Assembly: GCF_024359525.1 (NCBI RefSeq)
Contig: NZ_JAKZEU010000001.1
Span: 62,001-126,000, forward strand
Direction of reading: 5' to 3'
Length of the DNA: 64,000 nucleotides
Origin: Paracoccus albicereus
GTDB taxonomy: Bacteria > Pseudomonadota > Alphaproteobacteria > Rhodobacterales > Rhodobacteraceae
Part shown: positions 61,741-64,000 of the stretch, piece after piece
Layout of the letters: every line of letters starts with the position of its first letter
Position numbering within the stretch: the first letter of the stretch is position 1
Notes under the pieces: model-generated
Databases searched by the model: none
Seen by the model: only the letters and a program-made list of their open reading frames with translations
What the model was told of the DNA's origin: nothing
Program-made: the position numbers and the translations under genes

Positions 61741-61911
61741 TCTTCCATCCCGTCTCTAAACGCGCGCAGGGCGCTGTCGCACGTTGGGATAGGCCGCCAA
61801 AGCCGCCTCTTTCCCTTGCCCAATGATCGCTCTAAGACCATATCTCGCTACGCCCGGCAAGTCATTCGTCGGTTTTAAGCATTCAAACCTTTCGATCCGA
61901 GGAAGCGACCG

Positions 61912-63333
61912 ATGACGCGGACGACGTTCCAGCCCTTTGAAGACATGCTCGATCAGGATCAGGCGCAGACGATCCTTCGCAAGGCGGTCGCGGGCGCGGA
62001 CGATGGCGAGCTGTTTCTGGAACGCACCGTGTCGGAATCGCTGGTGTTCGATGACGGGCGGCTGCGCAATTCGGGCTACACCGCCGGCCAGGGTTTCGGT
62101 CTGCGCGCGGTTCGCGGCGAAACCACGGGCTACGCGCATTCGACCGAGATCACGTTGCCCGCGCTGCATCGCGCCGCTGAAACCGCCCGGCTTGCGGTGG
62201 GACAGGGTGGCGGCATCGCGGCCGAGGCACCGGCGATGCGGGGCGGCTCGCTTTACATGGACGCCGACCCGGCAGAGGGGATCGGGATCGCGAACCGGAT
62301 CGAGTTGCTGCGCGAGATCGATGCCTATGCCCGCGCGGCAGACCCGCGCGTGGTGCAGGTTTCCGTGTCGATGGCATCGAGTTTGCAAGAAATCGTGATC
62401 CTGCGCCCCGAGGGCGGGCTGGTCACCGATATCCGCCCGATGGCGCGGCTGAATGTCAGTGTGATCGTGGAAAACAACGACCGCCGCGAATCGGGCAGCA
62501 GCGGTGGTGGCGGGCGCGTCTCGCTCGCCGGACTGATGGAGACCGCGCATTGGCGCGCGCAGGTGGACGAGGCGCTGCGCATTGCGTTGGTGAACCTGCG
62601 GTCCGTCGCGGCGCCTGCCGGCGTCATGGACGTGGTGCTTGGTCCCGGCTGGCCCGGCATCCTGCTGCACGAGGCGGTGGGCCACGGGCTGGAAGGCGAT
62701 TTCAACCGCAAGCGCGCCAGCGCCTTCGCCGGCCTGATGGGCCAGAGGGTCGCAGCGCCCGGCGTGACCGTGGTCGATGACGGCACCATCCCCGATCGGC
62801 GCGGCAGCATCAGCGTGGATGACGAGGGCACCCCGCCCGCCCGCAACGTGCTGATAGAGGACGGTATCCTGGTTGGCTACATGCAGGATCGCCAGAACGC
62901 GCGGCTGATGGGCGTGTCGCCGACCGGGAACGGCCGGCGAGAAAGTTTCGCCCATGCGCCGATGCCGCGGATGACCAACACCTACATGCCAGGCGGCGAC
63001 GCCGATCCGGCCGCCATCTTGGCTGACCTCAAGGACGGGGTCTATGCGACCGGATTCGGTGGCGGTCAGGTCGACATCACCAATGGCAAGTTCGTGTTTT
63101 CATGCACCGAGGCCTACCGCGTGAAGAACGGACAGGTCGGCGATCCGATTCGCGGGGCGACCCTGATCGGCGACGGCGCGACCGCGCTGCAGCAGATCCG
63201 CGCGATCGGAAACGACATGACCCTGGATCCGGGTATCGGCAATTGCGGCAAGCAGGGGCAGTGGGTTCCGGTTGGTGTCGGCCAACCGACCCTGATGATC
63301 GGCGGACTGACGGTCGGCGGTTCGGCGGCCTGA
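61912..63333 (+). CDS. tldD: Metalloprotease TldD
   Basis: TldD, with TldE/PmbA, is a zinc protease that processes peptides such as microcin B17 and CcdA in E. coli. The 473-residue product has the HExxxH-type site LLHEAVGHGLEGD near residue 255, and further TldD landmarks RNVLIEDGILVGYMQDRQNA, FVFSCTEAYRVKNG and GNCGKQGQWVPVGVGQP. GAGGA precedes the ATG. It is divergent from ctaC across 171 bases. The partner gene pmbA is not in the window. Confidence 0.97.
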   Translation: MTRTTFQPFEDMLDQDQAQTILRKAVAGADDGELFLERTVSESLVFDDGRLRNSGYTAGQGFGLRAVRGETTGYAHSTEITLPALHRAAETARLAVGQGGGIAAEAPAMRGGSLYMDADPAEGIGIANRIELLREIDAYARAADPRVVQVSVSMASSLQEIVILRPEGGLVTDIRPMARLNVSVIVENNDRRESGSSGGGGRVSLAGLMETAHWRAQVDEALRIALVNLRSVAAPAGVMDVVLGPGWPGILLHEAVGHGLEGDFNRKRASAFAGLMGQRVAAPGVTVVDDGTIPDRRGSISVDDEGTPPARNVLIEDGILVGYMQDRQNARLMGVSPTGNGRRESFAHAPMPRMTNTYMPGGDADPAAILADLKDGVYATGFGGGQVDITNGKFVFSCTEAYRVKNGQVGDPIRGATLIGDGATALQQIRAIGNDMTLDPGIGNCGKQGQWVPVGVGQPTLMIGGLTVGGSAA

Positions 63334-63433
63334 GCGCAAGAATTTTCAGCTCCACCCGGATCGCGCCTGCTTCCGGTAACCGCTTGTTAACCATTGGGCT
63401 GCTAGCTTTGCGTCTGGATGAGGCGAGGTCAGC

Positions 63434-64000
63434 ATGGATACCGGGATTTTTTCTTTCGGCACCCCCAAAACCCCACCCACCACGAAGGAAGACGATCTCA
63501 CCTGTCTTCGTCTCATCCGCTCTCGCCGTGTAGGTCCGACGACCTTCTATCGGCTCATCGCCGAACACGGCAGTCTGGCCGCCTCGCTTGACGCACTCCC
63601 CGGCATCGCGCAGGCCGCCGGAATCGAGGATTACGCCCCCTGCTCGACCGCCACGGCCGAGGCCGAACTGCGGGCGGGCCAGCGCGCCGGCGCCCGGCTG
63701 CTGCGGTTCGATCACCCCGATTATCCCGATCAGTTGCGACAGATCGACGACGCGCCCCCGGTTCTCTGGCTGCGCGGCGATCCTGCGCGGTTGAAAGACC
63801 AGCCACTCGCGGTGATCGGCGCGCGCAACGCCTCGTCCTTGGGGCTTCGGATGGCGCGCGGGATGGCGGCTGCCTTGGGCGAGGCGGGACATGTTGTCGT
63901 CTCAGGCCTCGCACGCGGGATCGACACCGCCGCCCACAATGCCAGCCTGCCCACGGGCACCGTCGCCGTCATGGCCGGTGGTATCGACGTGATCTATCCG
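63434..64000 (+). CDS. dprA: DNA-processing protein DprA (partial, 3' end outside window)
   Basis: DprA loads RecA on incoming single-stranded DNA during natural transformation. The first 189 residues are visible: an N-terminal SAM-like helical part (LTCLRLIRSRRVGPTTFYRL) and the beginning of the Rossmann fold with YPDQLRQIDDAPPVLWLRG, AVIGARNASSLG, VVSGLARGIDTAAHNASL and GTVAVMAGGIDVIYP. The conserved SGxARGID motif is intact. GAGG precedes the ATG. It lies 100 bases after tldD. The reading frame is open at the window edge. Confidence 0.95.
   Translation, partial: MDTGIFSFGTPKTPPTTKEDDLTCLRLIRSRRVGPTTFYRLIAEHGSLAASLDALPGIAQAAGIEDYAPCSTATAEAELRAGQRAGARLLRFDHPDYPDQLRQIDDAPPVLWLRGDPARLKDQPLAVIGARNASSLGLRMARGMAAALGEAGHVVVSGLARGIDTAAHNASLPTGTVAVMAGGIDVIYP

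Overview
This is a GC-rich stretch of bacterial chromosome made almost entirely of alphaproteobacterial housekeeping genes. Gene content and order point to the Rhodobacteraceae/Paracoccaceae: yajC-secD-secF, ffh-chorismate mutase-rpsP-rimM-trmD-rplS-rpmE, mipZ, pdhA-pdhB-pdhC with a lipoyl domain on E1-beta, the ctaC-ctaB-orf-ctaG-ctaE cytochrome oxidase cluster, and ccr divergent from an ethylmalonyl-CoA mutase gene. The genus cannot be fixed from the sequence alone. I see no tRNA or rRNA gene, CRISPR array, insertion sequence or prophage.

Layout. 1-4716: Sec accessory genes (minus), mazG (plus) and dusA (minus). 4794-16305: two very large, directly abutting minus-strand genes encoding proteins of 1113 and 2722 residues. 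They are predicted to be rich in beta structure and I cannot assign a function. They sit between ordinary genes and are preceded by a 327-base AT-rich spacer with dyads. This pair is the most novel part of the window. 16633-22650: an ALDH16-type double-domain aldehyde dehydrogenase with deoC, two small membrane proteins, an M20 peptidase and a cold-shock gene. 22848-27951: an alanine/glycine:cation symporter and the divergent ccr/ecm pair of the ethylmalonyl-CoA pathway. 28058-33961: two tandem TonB-C-domain paralogues, then the ffh-to-rpmE translation and protein-targeting cluster. 34022-37993: an EamA transporter, an ETHE1-like metallo-hydrolase, two small unknown proteins that overlap by ATGA downstream of an Rrf2-type Fe-S regulator, and mipZ. 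38114-42441: an RND efflux pair. 42442-42793: a convergent spacer with five 11-bp tandem repeats. 42794-47339: the pyruvate dehydrogenase genes and a ftsB-like gene. 47428-53997: a RecD-like helicase, DoxX, EcsC, two acetyltransferases, a flavin reductase, apt and a GlcD-type FAD oxidoreductase. 53994-61740: M16 peptidase, thrC, surf1, a GFA protein and the cta genes, where subunit II carries an unusual Ala/Glu/Pro-rich tail of about 170 residues. 61912-64000: tldD and the start of dprA.

Working together: ctaC, ctaB, the small membrane ORF, ctaG, ctaE and surf1 make and assemble aa3-type cytochrome oxidase. ccr and ecm are two steps of acetyl-CoA assimilation. pdhA/B/C supply acetyl-CoA. deoC and ALDH16 could together turn deoxyribose-5-phosphate into glyceraldehyde-3-phosphate and acetate. 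Many neighbours overlap by ATGA or TGATG, so translational coupling is common. Where the first in-frame start was implausible I chose starts from Shine-Dalgarno sequences, these overlaps and family N-termini.
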